The notes under the pieces were generated by a model. The model saw nothing but the letters and a program-made list of their open reading frames with translations, had not been told where the DNA came from and searched no databases. Shown here piece by piece: positions 24,373 to 36,306 of a DNA stretch of 64,000 nucleotides. How positions within the stretch are numbered: the first letter of the stretch is position 1; the number at the start of each line of letters is the position of its first letter. Source of the DNA: Welwitschia mirabilis. Its lineage: Eukaryota; Gnetophyta; Gnetopsida; Welwitschiales. Position numbers and translations under genes: made by a program. The stretch spans positions 18,518,089-18,582,088 of the forward strand of contig JBOZIK010000001.1 in assembly GCA_051453625.1 (NCBI GenBank). Reading direction: 5' to 3'.

Positions 24373-25657
24373 TGTAGTAACATGTAAAAATTAACATTTA
24401 TATCAAGTGTTTTAGGCTGATTTAGTATAAATGAAGATATTAATTTAATTATTTTAATTATAAATTATGTTTTCTATTATTTTTAAAATAAAAATTAACT
24501 TTATGATATTCTTCATAACAATTGTATATTTTTAGTCATGTTTTGGAATACATGGTAAAAGACAAACATAATTCCACACAAAACATTGATCATAATGGAG
24601 ACATGGTGTGGTGACATGTAGTAGTAGTATTGGAAGACATGTAACATAGGCATGTGAAAGTGGCACTGGAGACATTTGGCAATAGCATTAGTTAGTAGAG
24701 TAATCTAACTCTAAAGGCACACGTTAGACTCATCATAACAAAGACTCTACTTAATGGTATATAACAATCTCTAACAAGTGTTAGAACAAAACCTGTACCA
24801 AATGCTAAATGTCAAAGATTATATCTAATGCTACAAAACAAAATCTTATCTACCTAATTCTATTAAAAAACTTCCACCAAATGCTATAGGATAAAATCTT
24901 ATCTACCAAATTCTAAATGACAAAGATTCTACTTAATGCTACAAGCCAAAGGCTTCTACCCTCACCTACAAAAAGGCCTTACGTCCTTGCTTGTAATTAC
25001 TCTTTGTTTTTGATAAAGTAGCAAAACTTTTAAAGTGTTAAGTCAACATGGCCTTCTGAGTACTCTCTTTGGGTGTAAGCTTACTTTGAGGATAGCTTAA
25101 GAAGTCTATATTAGCCTTCTTTTTCCACTAATGTAATGTGTATTTTTGAAATTACAATAACTTTGTACTTGTAATTCTTAAGTAAGAACTAGGTTATCAA
25201 GTTATATTATTAGTTACAATAAGTTCCCTGGTTAATTAATCTAAGTCTTTTTCATTTGATGAATCTTGAGTACTTTACATCCTTAACTTTCCATGATTAT
25301 TTAAGGGTTGTAAAGGACCAAGTGACTTTTAAATTCATCAATATTCATATGGTGAATAAGATTATATCATCATACCCTGAGTCACCACTACTAGATAGCT
25401 TAAGTATATTTTATGAATTTGTAGGATATGTTTGAATAGAAGGAGAGCTAAAGAAGGAATCAAGTTAAACCTTGGAGCTACTTCATTTTCTACCTCTCCA
25501 ATAAAGTTTCAACAACATTCTCCCCCTCTCTCTTTTTTCTATTTTCTTTTATTATAGTTACAGGACTTGTATAATTTCTATTAAGTTTACCACAATTATC
25601 TATGTGGAAGAATGATACTACATCTAGTTTATTTCAGTTTGATTGTACTACACATGA
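24373..25657 (+). repeat. 3' LTR of element B
   Basis: Begins TGTAGTAACATGTAAAAATT and ends near CTACACATGA. It is closest to LTR 2 at 9633. The promoter box is decayed to TACAAAAA (24,967-24,974) followed by GGCC. ATAGT follows at 25,658-25,662 and also precedes the LTR at 11,007; that match may be chance, since those two LTRs belong to different sub-groups. Confidence 0.8.
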
Positions 25658-27347
25658 ATAGTCTTGCATAACTATTTGTGTGTTTTCTTGTGTTTTTGGC
25701 TCTCTCCTTTGTCCCTAGGCAAAGAACAATAATTAGGTCCTTACCTAGTTTTACTATAAGTTTAGAAATAAACATACATAACCAAGTTTAAATATTTTTC
25801 TTAAATACTTATAATTAATTTCATTATTTAATTACAAATACAATTTTGTCACTATTTATTATTAGTATTCTTTTCTCAAATTTTTATTATTTATTATCTA
25901 GACATAAGAAATTGAGATTTTATTTGCTATGTTCAAAGAGATTCAGGGGATGTAAATTTTGGAAAAAAGATCTAAAATGAATAAGGTCATATCAATTTTA
26001 TGCTATAGTATACCTTGACTTTTGTAGTAGATCATGATCAATGAAAGATGTGCCCTAGTAGTTAAAACATATGCAATAGTTTTAAAATAAGAAACTTGGA
26101 TTTCTATCATAGTCTACATGAGCCTAATTATCATTTTTTTAATAGGGATTGTAAAGGTCTTTTTAATATTTTCAAGGACTCCTGATTATTTCATAGGTTG
26201 ATGTTCAGTATAAGGAGCTTTTGAAAAGTGATTAACCAAAAAATTAACATATCCTATTGGGAATTTAGAATAATTATTCACAAGATAATCTCTTACAGAT
26301 CTTAAATGCAAAGAAATTTTAAATAAGGAATATCATTTTTCAATGAAATATAGGTAATGAATCAAAAACTCATGTATATTTTCTTGTTAATATTATTATT
26401 TTTTATTCTAGCTTAAGATAAATTTTATATTTATTATTTAAATTAATTAGTAAATTTGTGTCAATTGTTAGTTGTTATGCATATGTTATATTAACAAATG
26501 TTGGTACAATTATCAATTAAGATTAGGCAAATAATAGACTGGGCTAGCTAAAATTTAAAGACTAATAAGAAACTACCTAACAAACACAACTAGGGAGGAG
26601 GGGGAAGGTGAGAAGCAAAGAGAAAGGAGCGAAGGATAGTTTTTAGTGGAAAGAAAAAGAGCTCATTTCTGGAAGGAAAGGTAATTTAATATAAAGAAGG
26701 AAGGCTAAGTTTAGAAATGGTCTTCTAGCAAGATGAAGAAAGACTAGAAGTGGTATTTTGTAAGACATCAATCATTGCATCTAATTAAGGCTCCAGTGCT
26801 ACCTCTAAAGAAGAAATAGACATCCATGCAAATATAGTATTTCTATTAAGAGAATTATTTTTATGTTGTAAATCATTACAACATTTTATCTTTATGTAGA
26901 ACTGAAAAATTATCAATTAAATGTTGTATTCATTCTAATTTTACTCAAAAATGTATTGTTTATTTTTCTTTAATCTAATGTATGATACTGAACAAATGCT
27001 AGGATACTTACATTGCTTAGGAGTGGGTTCTATTTTAGCATTTTAGTTTAGTTTATAAATGAACTTTACCTCTTTCTTCTTAAACATGTAAAATATGTAT
27101 ATAGTAATAATGAGTCGTACTTCAACCTAAAGTAGTTAAATTGTCCTTTATCAAGATTTTATTATGGTAATGCAATTTTAATTAAATTAGTTAGAGATTT
27201 GAACATTTTAACTAGTTTTTCAGTAAGCCTCTATATTTTAAAAATAAATGATAAAGGTTGATATGTAGGTTAATAGTATAGAATTTATAGATTTTTTATT
27301 GCATGTTATTTATACATATTTTTATTAACATTTAGCTCTATCATTTT
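25658..27347. other. Unassigned AT-rich DNA, possibly an LTR of element F
   Basis: No gene recognised. Its right end abuts a possible primer site, so part may be a decayed LTR, but I could not identify its start or a partner copy. A purine-rich GGGAGGAGGGGGAAGG tract sits near 26,593. Confidence 0.35.
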
Positions 27348-27359
27348 TGGTGTTAGAAG
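27348..27359 (+). other. Possible decayed primer-binding site of element F
   Basis: TGGTGTTAGAAG agrees at nine of twelve positions with TGGTATCAGAGC, the initiator-Met tRNA site used by many plant elements. It lies just upstream of a gag relic, the right place, but a 9/12 match is weak. Confidence 0.35.
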
Positions 27360-27399
27360 GATGACACTCTTAAAGATAACTAATAAAGATGAAAAATTC

Positions 27400-29030
27400 A
27401 ATTTTTTAAAAAAATATTCAAGGAAAATGGAGGAATAAACAAGGCATGCATGTTCGACATCCTAAGAATATGATTTAAGATTAAAAAAAACTACAAATAA
27501 AATTAGATTAGAAATAGAGAAAAGAGATTTAGAGGTTGGGAAAACAAAATTAGGGCAAGTTGTTAAAGAAAAAGTCTTATTTCAACTTATGAGTGAAATG
27601 AAACAAAGATTATCTACTCTTCTTAAAGCACCTCTCACCTAAGGGTGATCATCTAGAATAAATAGAACTATGATAATTTAAAATCTCATAATAAAAAAAA
27701 GTGTGTAGTATATTATTATTGGGAGGCTGATAAAGATTCCACACCCTTGAATTACAATACCACTAGTTAGAAGATTTAAGGCCTACTAATCCTAATTCTT
27801 TATATTATCTTTAGAAGGTTAAAAATATAAACATTTCATTAATACCTACTTTTAAAGGAAATAAATAAAAAAGAAATCAAACGAACTCTTACTTCACATA
27901 AGTTTATTTAACTTCTTTTGTAAAGAAATCTATTTAGACTTAAAATCAAACTATTTGAGATATTTCCCCTTTTTAAAAAGACTCATAGCTGTGGTAACAT
28001 AGAAATCCCAATCATGCTTTTAGCTCATGGATAGCTCTCAGAAATGCCTTTTTAAATAAATTGCAACCTATGAGAGCAGTAGAATATTTATGAGGAAAAA
28101 ATTAAATATTAAATAAAATTAAAATAAAATAATTAATGAATTCATGGATAGGTTTAATATAATACTAGATAAATTTCCTAGCTATAGAATCTTTGTTAGA
28201 TAAAGAAGTCAAGCTTTAGTTAGGGAATTGCAAACTTAACCACTAAGGGAGTTGGATTTATCATGCAGAGGAAATATAAAAACTAAATATCTATAGGCAA
28301 TAATTGAGGATAATTACTCAGTTACATAATATGAGATAAGGATGGAGTAAGACAATGAGAAAAATAAGAAGGTAAATAAGATGTCAATGATAGAAATAGA
28401 AAGGAGTGTGTATATCTTTAAACATATTAGTCTTATGAAAGAATAAAATAAAAATGTAATTAGTAGTATGATACAAAAATTTGATAAGTTAGTTATATAA
28501 AATTTAAAAGAAGAATAAGGACCCACTTGTGAACATTGTGAAGAAGATAACCATGGAGAAGTAAAGTGCCCTTGGATATAAGAATTTCTTTAGTAAACAA
28601 ATATAAATAGGTTAGATTTAAACTTAAAAAATCATCCCTGAAAAAGAAAAATCCATACTCTTATCAAAATAATAAGAGAAAAGGAAGATTAGATAAACCT
28701 CTACAAAAGAATATAACCTCTAATAGACAACAACAATATGAATACTATAGAACTTAGAAAAATAAAAATTAAGAAAATGACATGGATGAAAAAAGTTGGA
28801 AAAGAAAGAAGGAAAAATTCTTAATCAATCTCAACCAAATCCAAGGAAGACCACAAGTAAATATATGTCTACTAGATTAAGGAAACATATGCCAATAGAT
28901 TTGAGCCTTAAAAAAAGAAAGAACCTAATTAACTTACTGATAAAAGAGAAAACTAATGTAAAAAAAGAGACACTGGTATATAAGCAATTAAAAAATCTAT
29001 TATTTCCAATGAAAAATAAATAAATTGAAC
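27400..29030 (+). pseudogene. gag: gag relic with CCHC zinc knuckle (element F)
   Basis: The firm evidence is a perfectly spaced CX2CX4HX4C knuckle, CEHCEEDNHGEVKC, at 28,528-28,569, as in retrotransposon nucleocapsids. Upstream (27,470-27,640) one frame gives a charged, Lys/Glu-rich stretch (LRLKKTTNKIRLEIEKRDLE, then VKEKVLFQLMSEMKQRLSTL) that looks coding. Downstream is a basic, Gln/Asn/Lys-rich tail; 28,796-29,023 is open for 75 codons. Between these parts reading is heavily broken. The lineage within gypsy cannot be named. The matching protease relic may be the one at 40,430, with about 10 kb inserted between. Confidence 0.6.
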
Positions 29031-32000
29031 ATCCTAAGGTTGAGAAAGATTTATAATACTTAATTAAAGCACTAGAATATACAAAAATTTCATTACCTCT
29101 TTAAAATGTTAAAAGATATTTCTATCTATTGGGATAAATGAAGAGTATGTGCTCAAAACAAAGGATTAAAAAGATTATAACGATTTAAAAGTATTAAATT
29201 TCTTGAAACTCTACACAAGTTATTCATAATAACAAACATGAAAAATATGATGACCTAGTGTAACACCCTAATGTTTCTTATCCTAATTAAGCACTTTTCG
29301 TTTTCATCCTTCTTTAATATTATTAACTAATAGGCATAATAGAACCTAGGATTAAATTTTATTTTTTTTTAATTAGCTTTTTTTTAATTTTAGAAAAAAC
29401 ATACTACATTGTTATTACATATTTACCTAGAAGTAATTTCTAGATTATTTTGATTTACAAATAATAGCGATGTCATAAGTTTGTATACGATATTTCTTCT
29501 TAGATTTTTATCTTGAATATGGTTAAGGAGATGTAAGCTTATTATAAAACATATATATCTAAGTTTAAGGATAGTACCTAACCAATACAAGGGGAGGTTG
29601 TAATATACATTAATATCCATTAATGGCATTTCCACTTGATATCTGGCCACCCTTTAGATGTGAACTAGTTCTATTTTAGGTTTCAAACTATATAAACATG
29701 GTTGGCTTAAATTCAATGGGCTTACACTTCATCTTAATATATCCCCAAGACAGGTGATAGAAGGTACATGAGATGGATGTCTATTTACAAGTAATCCCTT
29801 CTTCCTTGAAACATCATTGGATGATGTAGAATAATCCTTTAATGATAAGGGATAAGGATATTTAGTTGAAGTAAGTTTATACATAGGTAGGGTGGAAGAG
29901 TGGTGATCAAATCCACCTCCAGAAGGGTATTATTAAAAAAAAATGCGATGCAACTCACCTTAGTGATGAAATCCAAATATGAGGATTATTATTATTAGGA
30001 TTATCTTGATTTAGCCTCGTTTGATAAATCTACCACATAAATGTAGGCACACAATTCTATGTAATGTGGATATTTAATGGATTATTTACCTAGTTATAAT
30101 AATTCTACTCATCATTGGGTTTATTTTATAAGAACAATTATACAAAAAGGAAAAGACAAATAAACTAGAACATCTTTATGTTTAGAATTATAATAATGAA
30201 AATATAAATAAAATAAATGATTTTTTTTCAAATTTATAATAATAATAACAAACTTCAGATGTATCAAATCATATCTTAAGTATATAGTTAAAAGAAACTA
30301 ATATATACTTGGAGCTATGTCAATCTTGGAAGCATTCTTCCATGCTCATATGAAAATCTACCATGGTTATGTGTAATAAAGATAATCAAAGGAAGTATAT
30401 TTAAAAGATGGTTATTTAAAACATAATTCTTTAGCTAAGACTCATAAAAGAAAATAAATGATGAATCAAGAACTATTTAAGTTACTTAAATTGCTAAGGT
30501 AGAAACCTTTACAAGCATGCATATTAAAAGTAAGTGAAAACAAAGGTAAAAGAGGTAAATATTATGCATAAATAATATAACTTAAAGTTACTAATAATAA
30601 CTTATCTTATATACTTGAATTACGTATATAATTTTGTTTAATATTTTTTAAAGTATTAATTATAAAGTTTTTAAGGCTTTCAAATACATCGTAATCAAAA
30701 TTAATAATTAATTAATTATGAAGGAAAAAGTAAATTATAATAGTTTTTCATAAACTAGACGCATAATAGGATCCTCAAAAATTAAGTTAAACTCTTTTAG
30801 ATATCTAAGAGTATTATTTCTAAGGTTATAATTTAAGGTTAAAATCTATTAAATTTGCTAAAATTATAGTCCTATCACCCTATACTAAAATGATTTAACT
30901 TTCAAAGTACTTTGAATTTTTAAGTGATCTAATACGTTTTGAAAATTGTATTTAATTCTCTACTACCTGGGATGCTTAATATTTAAAATAACATAACTGT
31001 TAGTTACAGAAATTGAAATTAATTTCTTGCTATTTTTCGCCTTTATTTTCTAACTCATTTTTACAAATAATCTTCTTAAAAATTATTAGACATTAGGAAA
31101 ATTACTGTTTTTAAATTTTTATTAACATAACATAAATCTAAAATTATACAAAAATTTCACTAATTTATACCTACTAGTGAATGAGCTACTGTGTTCTTAA
31201 CTTATGCCTCTATTTTGAAAATTTAACTTTTACTATGTAAACATGATAAATATTTTGCAACTTTTTATGCAATAATTAGAGTCAACTAAATAATGAATAT
31301 AATAATTAAAATGAATAGTAAAAATATATCTTAACTAAATATTAATAATGAAAATAAATGTATAAAACAAAACCAATGTACAAAAAGCATTTACAATGAG
31401 ACTTATGATAGCCATGAAGAAGTACTAGCCTAAAAGAGATTTTAAGGATTAGAATTTTGCCCCTAATAAGGTTGATCTAATTCATAATTGTTAAAACATA
31501 TGTTGTAAACATGGATATCCAAATTTTTATGGTAAACACTTTATTCACTTGGGCATACTTATCCATTAGTAACCTTAATTACCAAACATAAAACATCCCT
31601 CATTTCTCCCCAACATATTGGTAAAAGCCAATTAAAGGGAATAATTTTTATAATGTAATGTCATAATAATCATAAACAATGGCCTAATATAATATTTCAT
31701 CACTCTACTAGAATCTTAAGAGAGGTCATCATATAGACAACATAAATAAAGAATCTTACTTGAAAAGATTAATGATTACTTAATAGATAAAGATTGATAA
31801 AGTTTAAAGCTCAAAACTCCTTAGCTCTGAGATTGCAAGCTTATAGCACCAAGTTCCTAAGCTCTAAGATTCAAAGCCTTAAGTTAGCAAGCTCCAAACT
31901 CCATAGGCAAGAGAATGAAAAGTGTGAAATAAGGAAATGCACTCCCATGAAAAATAGGAAATATCCTTGTTTGTAAGAAAGGGTCTCTACTTAAAGATGA

Positions 32001-32954
32001 ACAATAGATAAAAGGCATATAGTTTAAGATCATAGGATTACATAATTTATTATTAATAAGTGGGATGAGTAATAAGTCAGATTAAAGTATGAAAAAGGAC
32101 ATTATATTTATAACTCATGTGCCTAACTAGGATGAGTAATTTTCTTGCTTTAATTAGCAAGGTTAATTACATGCATTATTTCTTTATTCTAGCTCTTTCT
32201 TAATCCTTCATAGGCTCATAAGCATGTTTAATCACTTCAAGACATTTATTAAAAGAATAAATGCACAAATTTTAAAGTTATCATGTGACATAATGATATA
32301 AGACTTTTTAAATCAAATGAATAAAATAATTAATGTATCATAAATATCAATTCAAGACATGCATTGAAATAATACGTGTACAAATTTAGAAGTTATCATG
32401 TAACATAATAAGATAAGCCTCTTTAAATTCAATGAATAAAACAATCAATATGTTATGGATAAAGTGCCATTACACATCTTAAGAATATAAAGATAATGAT
32501 TGAGTAAATCTACTCATTTATCCTTCTTGGATCTAGGTAAGTGTTCATGTACTTGTTTACATGTTCATTTATTTCATGATACATAGAATCCATCATTCAT
32601 ACAACACAAAGAAGAAGATGTCTGTTCATAATTAAGCATAATATAGCTATCACATTTACGAATAAATTCACATGAGTAAATAAGATATCATTTAATATTT
32701 TTGTAAGACATATTATTATACCCTCTTGAATTTTTTAATTTAGTAGTTTTACCTTTTATCTTAAAGTCCTTACATAATGGGATTATTTATTTTTAATATA
32801 TGAATTTCTATTATCATAAAAATGTTCATAATATAATTATTATTATTTTTATGTTGAATTATGAAAAATTAAGAAAACTATGATTAATTACTTAAAATAC
32901 CATCTTATTTCAATAAGGCCTTTAAAAAGGGATAATTAGAAGGAGAATTCATAA
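29031..32954. other. Unassigned AT-rich DNA; possible LTR start at 29,272
   Basis: No coding sequence recognised on either strand. TGTAACACCC at 29,271-29,280 is a common start of plant gypsy LTRs, and a TATATAAA-like box (CTATATAAACATGG) occurs near 29,688, but no second copy or end was found. Open frames at 29,423-29,650 (minus) and 31,794-31,976 (plus) show no motif. Confidence 0.4.
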
Positions 32955-32969
32955 TCTAATTAAAAGATT
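32955..32969 (+). repeat. Left target-site duplication of the LINE
   Basis: TCTAATTAAAAGATT, repeated with one change as TCTAATTAAAGGATT at 40,113-40,127 just after the A-tail. A 15-bp duplication fits target-primed insertion of an L1-type element. Confidence 0.85.
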
Positions 32970-33245
32970 GGTTGATTTACAAAGTTTTTCAATGTTGAAT
33001 AGGGTTTCTTCTGGAAACCACTTGGGGGAGAAGACTTTGGTGGAGCTCTGAAGATCGCAGATTTGGAGAAGGAGGGTGCAGGTTTTCAAGATCGCAATTC
33101 GGTGGGGGTGGTTCCGGTTCCTGATCACAGTGCAGGGGGCATTTTCGGCCACAAGATAGGCAGTAGTCAGGTAAGTTTCGGGAGTCTTTTTGTCTTGTAG
33201 TTTTGATCAGTTTTTTAGGATTTTCTATTGGGGTTTGGCCCTAAG
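32970..33245 (+). promoter_or_regulatory. LINE 5' UTR, presumed internal promoter
   Basis: GC-richer than the flanks (GGTGGAGCTCTGAAGATCGC and similar). L1-type elements carry their promoter inside the 5' UTR; that role is inferred from position only. The opposite-strand open frame at 32,949-33,152 is a shadow. Confidence 0.4.
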
Positions 33246-34335
33246 ATGGAGAAGACTCAGTTCTCCAGGGAGGGAAAATCTCTCGTATTAGACATAGATG
33301 GAGATGCATGTAGTGAAATCAAGAAAAAACTTAAGTTTAGCCTCATTGGCAAGTTTGTATCTTCCAACCCTTGATCTCAATTAGATTAGGTCCATGATTG
33401 GGTCACAATGAAATGGACATGGATTAGCAAAGTCACTGTTATAGCAATGCTAGAAGATCTGGTTTTATTTCAGCTAGATAATGAATAAGATCAAGATGAA
33501 ATCATAGCAATAGGACTGTGATTTTTTGGAGTTAGAGGCCTAGCCCTAACCAAATGGACACCGGGGTTGCAATCGGACCCATAACTATTCAAGAAACTTT
33601 TGATCTAGATCCACATCCATAAGTTTCACTCGAAGTTTTGGGATGAAGATCTGTTACAAAGAATGGTCGGTCAGTTTAAAGATCTAATCAAGCTGAATGG
33701 CATCATGATTAAACAAACTAGATTAGTGTTAGTCATATTCTATGTGTGGATGAGTTTTGAAGATACCAATGAAATTTAATTCATAAAGTTTAGATTCAAA
33801 TGGGAAACCTATGACCTAGAAGTTACATATGAGAATCTTTTGATCCCGTGCTCATTTTGTGGGAAATCAAGATACCTCTCAGGAAGATGTACTTCTCTTG
33901 AGAAGGAATGCTCACACTATGGAAGATTGGATTACTTATGAGAAGAATGTCAAAAGAGATTAATAAACATTGAAGGAAAGAAAAAGGAAACTTACACCTT
34001 TTGTGAAAAGACTGGGCATAATTAGAGTGCATGCAGACACAATCAGCAGAAGGAATAAACCAGAAAAGGCACCACTATTTTTTCAAAGAAAAGCAAGAGA
34101 AAGAAAGATTCAAAATAGGAAAACCCATTTCAACTGCTCATGGATGAGAATGACACCCAACTAAACCTTCAATATGATGAATCTAATGAAGTGGAAAATC
34201 AGACAAAGGGAAGGCATAGCAACAGAACCTTACGAAAGTGAGAGACAACAAAGAATGTTGCAAATAGTTTCCAAGATACAATTGAAAACATATTAAAAAA
34301 GGACAAGAACCCAAAAAAGGGTGAAAAAACCCTCA
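33246..34335 (+). pseudogene. LINE ORF1 relic (DUF4283-like region plus zinc knuckle)
   Basis: Start chosen at MEKTQFSREGKSLVLDIDGD (33,246), the first Met of the coherent frame. The N-terminal two-thirds have the layout of plant LINE ORF1: a W-SK-TVIAMLEDLVLFQLDNE block, then G-RGLALTKWTPGLQSDP (family W-P-F-P), FHSKFWDEDLLQRMVGQF and QTRLVLVIFYVWMSFE. A zinc-knuckle region follows: LIPCSFCGKSRYLSGRC (about 33,841-33,891), whose His is replaced (family C-YCG--GH----C), and a second Cys cluster CSHYGRLDYL-EEC. A basic tail ends near 34,335. ORF1 protein coats LINE RNA. Several stops and a frame change make it non-functional. Confidence 0.82.
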
Positions 34336-34844
34336 ATGAATTGTCTCTCATGGAACTGTAGGGGATTAGGATCCTCCTACAAAAACAAGACCCTACAAAA
34401 TATGATTAGTCAATATAATATCGATTTTTTCTGCCTTCAAGAGATGAAGATAAAATAAGATATGGAAAACATAAAGATGGAGAGGCACTGAATCTCTTTT
34501 AGCATACTAGCCCAGGATAAATCTGGTGGTCTTTTGATTTCTACTAAAAAAGATGCAGATCTAATTTGCAGTAGTCAAAATCACATTATAATTTTTCTTA
34601 AAAATGAAGGATGGACTATTACAAATATATACAGTCCCCAAAACAATTATACAAGGTTGTGAATTTAGAAGAATCCCAGAAGAATTTATTAGAAAAATCC
34701 AAATGGATCATTTTAGGTAACTTTAATCAATGCCTCCATCACTGGGAAAAATCTGGTGGGGATAATTGAAACTCTAAAGTGGCCTCTATCCTCAAAGATT
34801 TCTTGGTAAGATATTCTTTCATATATATACCCATCACTGGTTGC
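34336..34844 (+). pseudogene. LINE ORF2 endonuclease domain relic, first copy
   Basis: Starts with the classic plant L1 endonuclease opening MNCLSWNCRGLGSS at 34,336, then FFCLQEMKIK (family LQETK, 34,429-34,458; the catalytic Glu is kept), GGLLISTKKDADLICSSQNH, WTITNIYSPQN and WIILGNFNQCLHHWEKSGGD (family GDFN; Asp replaced by Asn). A stop directly follows LQEMKIK. The domain nicks target DNA to prime reverse transcription. The copy runs into a 282-N gap. Confidence 0.88.
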
Positions 34845-35126
34845 NNNNNNNNNNNNNNNNNNNNNNNNNNNNNNNNNNNNNNNNNNNNNNNNNNNNNNNN
34901 NNNNNNNNNNNNNNNNNNNNNNNNNNNNNNNNNNNNNNNNNNNNNNNNNNNNNNNNNNNNNNNNNNNNNNNNNNNNNNNNNNNNNNNNNNNNNNNNNNNN
35001 NNNNNNNNNNNNNNNNNNNNNNNNNNNNNNNNNNNNNNNNNNNNNNNNNNNNNNNNNNNNNNNNNNNNNNNNNNNNNNNNNNNNNNNNNNNNNNNNNNNN
35101 NNNNNNNNNNNNNNNNNNNNNNNNNN
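34845..35126. other. Assembly gap (282 N) inside the LINE
   Basis: Sequence after the gap returns to an earlier part of the endonuclease, so the gap joins two partly redundant pieces. Confidence 0.95.
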
Positions 35127-35356
35127 CCTTCAAGAGATGAAGCTAAACTAAGATATGGAAAACCTGAATATGGGAAGGCACTGGACCTCTTTTAGCGTAT
35201 TAGACCAGGGTAAATTTGGTTGTCTTTTGGTTTCTACTAAAAAGGATGCAGATCTAATTTGCAGCAGTCAGAATCACATTACAATTTTCCTTAAGAAGGA
35301 AGGATGGACCATTATAAATATATACAGTCCCCAATACAACCTAGACAAGGCTGTGT
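35127..35356 (+). pseudogene. LINE endonuclease fragment, second copy
   Basis: Roughly 88-90% identical by eye to 34,435-34,662, beginning at LQEMKLN and sharing the stop directly after it, then WTSFSVLDQGKFGCLLVSTK, ICSSQNHITIFLKKEGW and IINIYSPQYNLDKAV. It lacks the MNCLSWNCRGLGSS opening. It is either a tandem duplication within the LINE or a second allele or copy joined by scaffolding. The 452-codon frame through the next gap is an artefact of reading N. Confidence 0.85.
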
Positions 35357-36306
35357 NNNNNNNNNNNNNNNNNNNNNNNNNNNNNNNNNNNNNNNNNNNN
35401 NNNNNNNNNNNNNNNNNNNNNNNNNNNNNNNNNNNNNNNNNNNNNNNNNNNNNNNNNNNNNNNNNNNNNNNNNNNNNNNNNNNNNNNNNNNNNNNNNNNN
35501 NNNNNNNNNNNNNNNNNNNNNNNNNNNNNNNNNNNNNNNNNNNNNNNNNNNNNNNNNNNNNNNNNNNNNNNNNNNNNNNNNNNNNNNNNNNNNNNNNNNN
35601 NNNNNNNNNNNNNNNNNNNNNNNNNNNNNNNNNNNNNNNNNNNNNNNNNNNNNNNNNNNNNNNNNNNNNNNNNNNNNNNNNNNNNNNNNNNNNNNNNNNN
35701 NNNNNNNNNNNNNNNNNNNNNNNNNNNNNNNNNNNNNNNNNNNNNNNNNNNNNNNNNNNNNNNNNNNNNNNNNNNNNNNNNNNNNNNNNNNNNNNNNNNN
35801 NNNNNNNNNNNNNNNNNNNNNNNNNNNNNNNNNNNNNNNNNNNNNNNNNNNNNNNNNNNNNNNNNNNNNNNNNNNNNNNNNNNNNNNNNNNNNNNNNNNN
35901 NNNNNNNNNNNNNNNNNNNNNNNNNNNNNNNNNNNNNNNNNNNNNNNNNNNNNNNNNNNNNNNNNNNNNNNNNNNNNNNNNNNNNNNNNNNNNNNNNNNN
36001 NNNNNNNNNNNNNNNNNNNNNNNNNNNNNNNNNNNNNNNNNNNNNNNNNNNNNNNNNNNNNNNNNNNNNNNNNNNNNNNNNNNNNNNNNNNNNNNNNNNN
36101 NNNNNNNNNNNNNNNNNNNNNNNNNNNNNNNNNNNNNNNNNNNNNNNNNNNNNNNNNNNNNNNNNNNNNNNNNNNNNNNNNNNNNNNNNNNNNNNNNNNN
36201 NNNNNNNNNNNNNNNNNNNNNNNNNNNNNNNNNNNNNNNNNNNNNNNNNNNNNNNNNNNNNNNNNNNNNNNNNNNNNNNNNNNNNNNNNNNNNNNNNNNN
36301 NNNNNN
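35357..36306. other. Assembly gap (950 N) inside the LINE
   Basis: Lies between the endonuclease and the RT and would hold the rest of the endonuclease. Confidence 0.95.

Noticed and set aside
11002-25662. ATAGT on both sides as proof that 11,007-25,657 is a single element
   Set aside because: A five-base match has a fair chance in AT-rich DNA, and the two LTRs fall in different sub-groups; kept only as a hypothesis.
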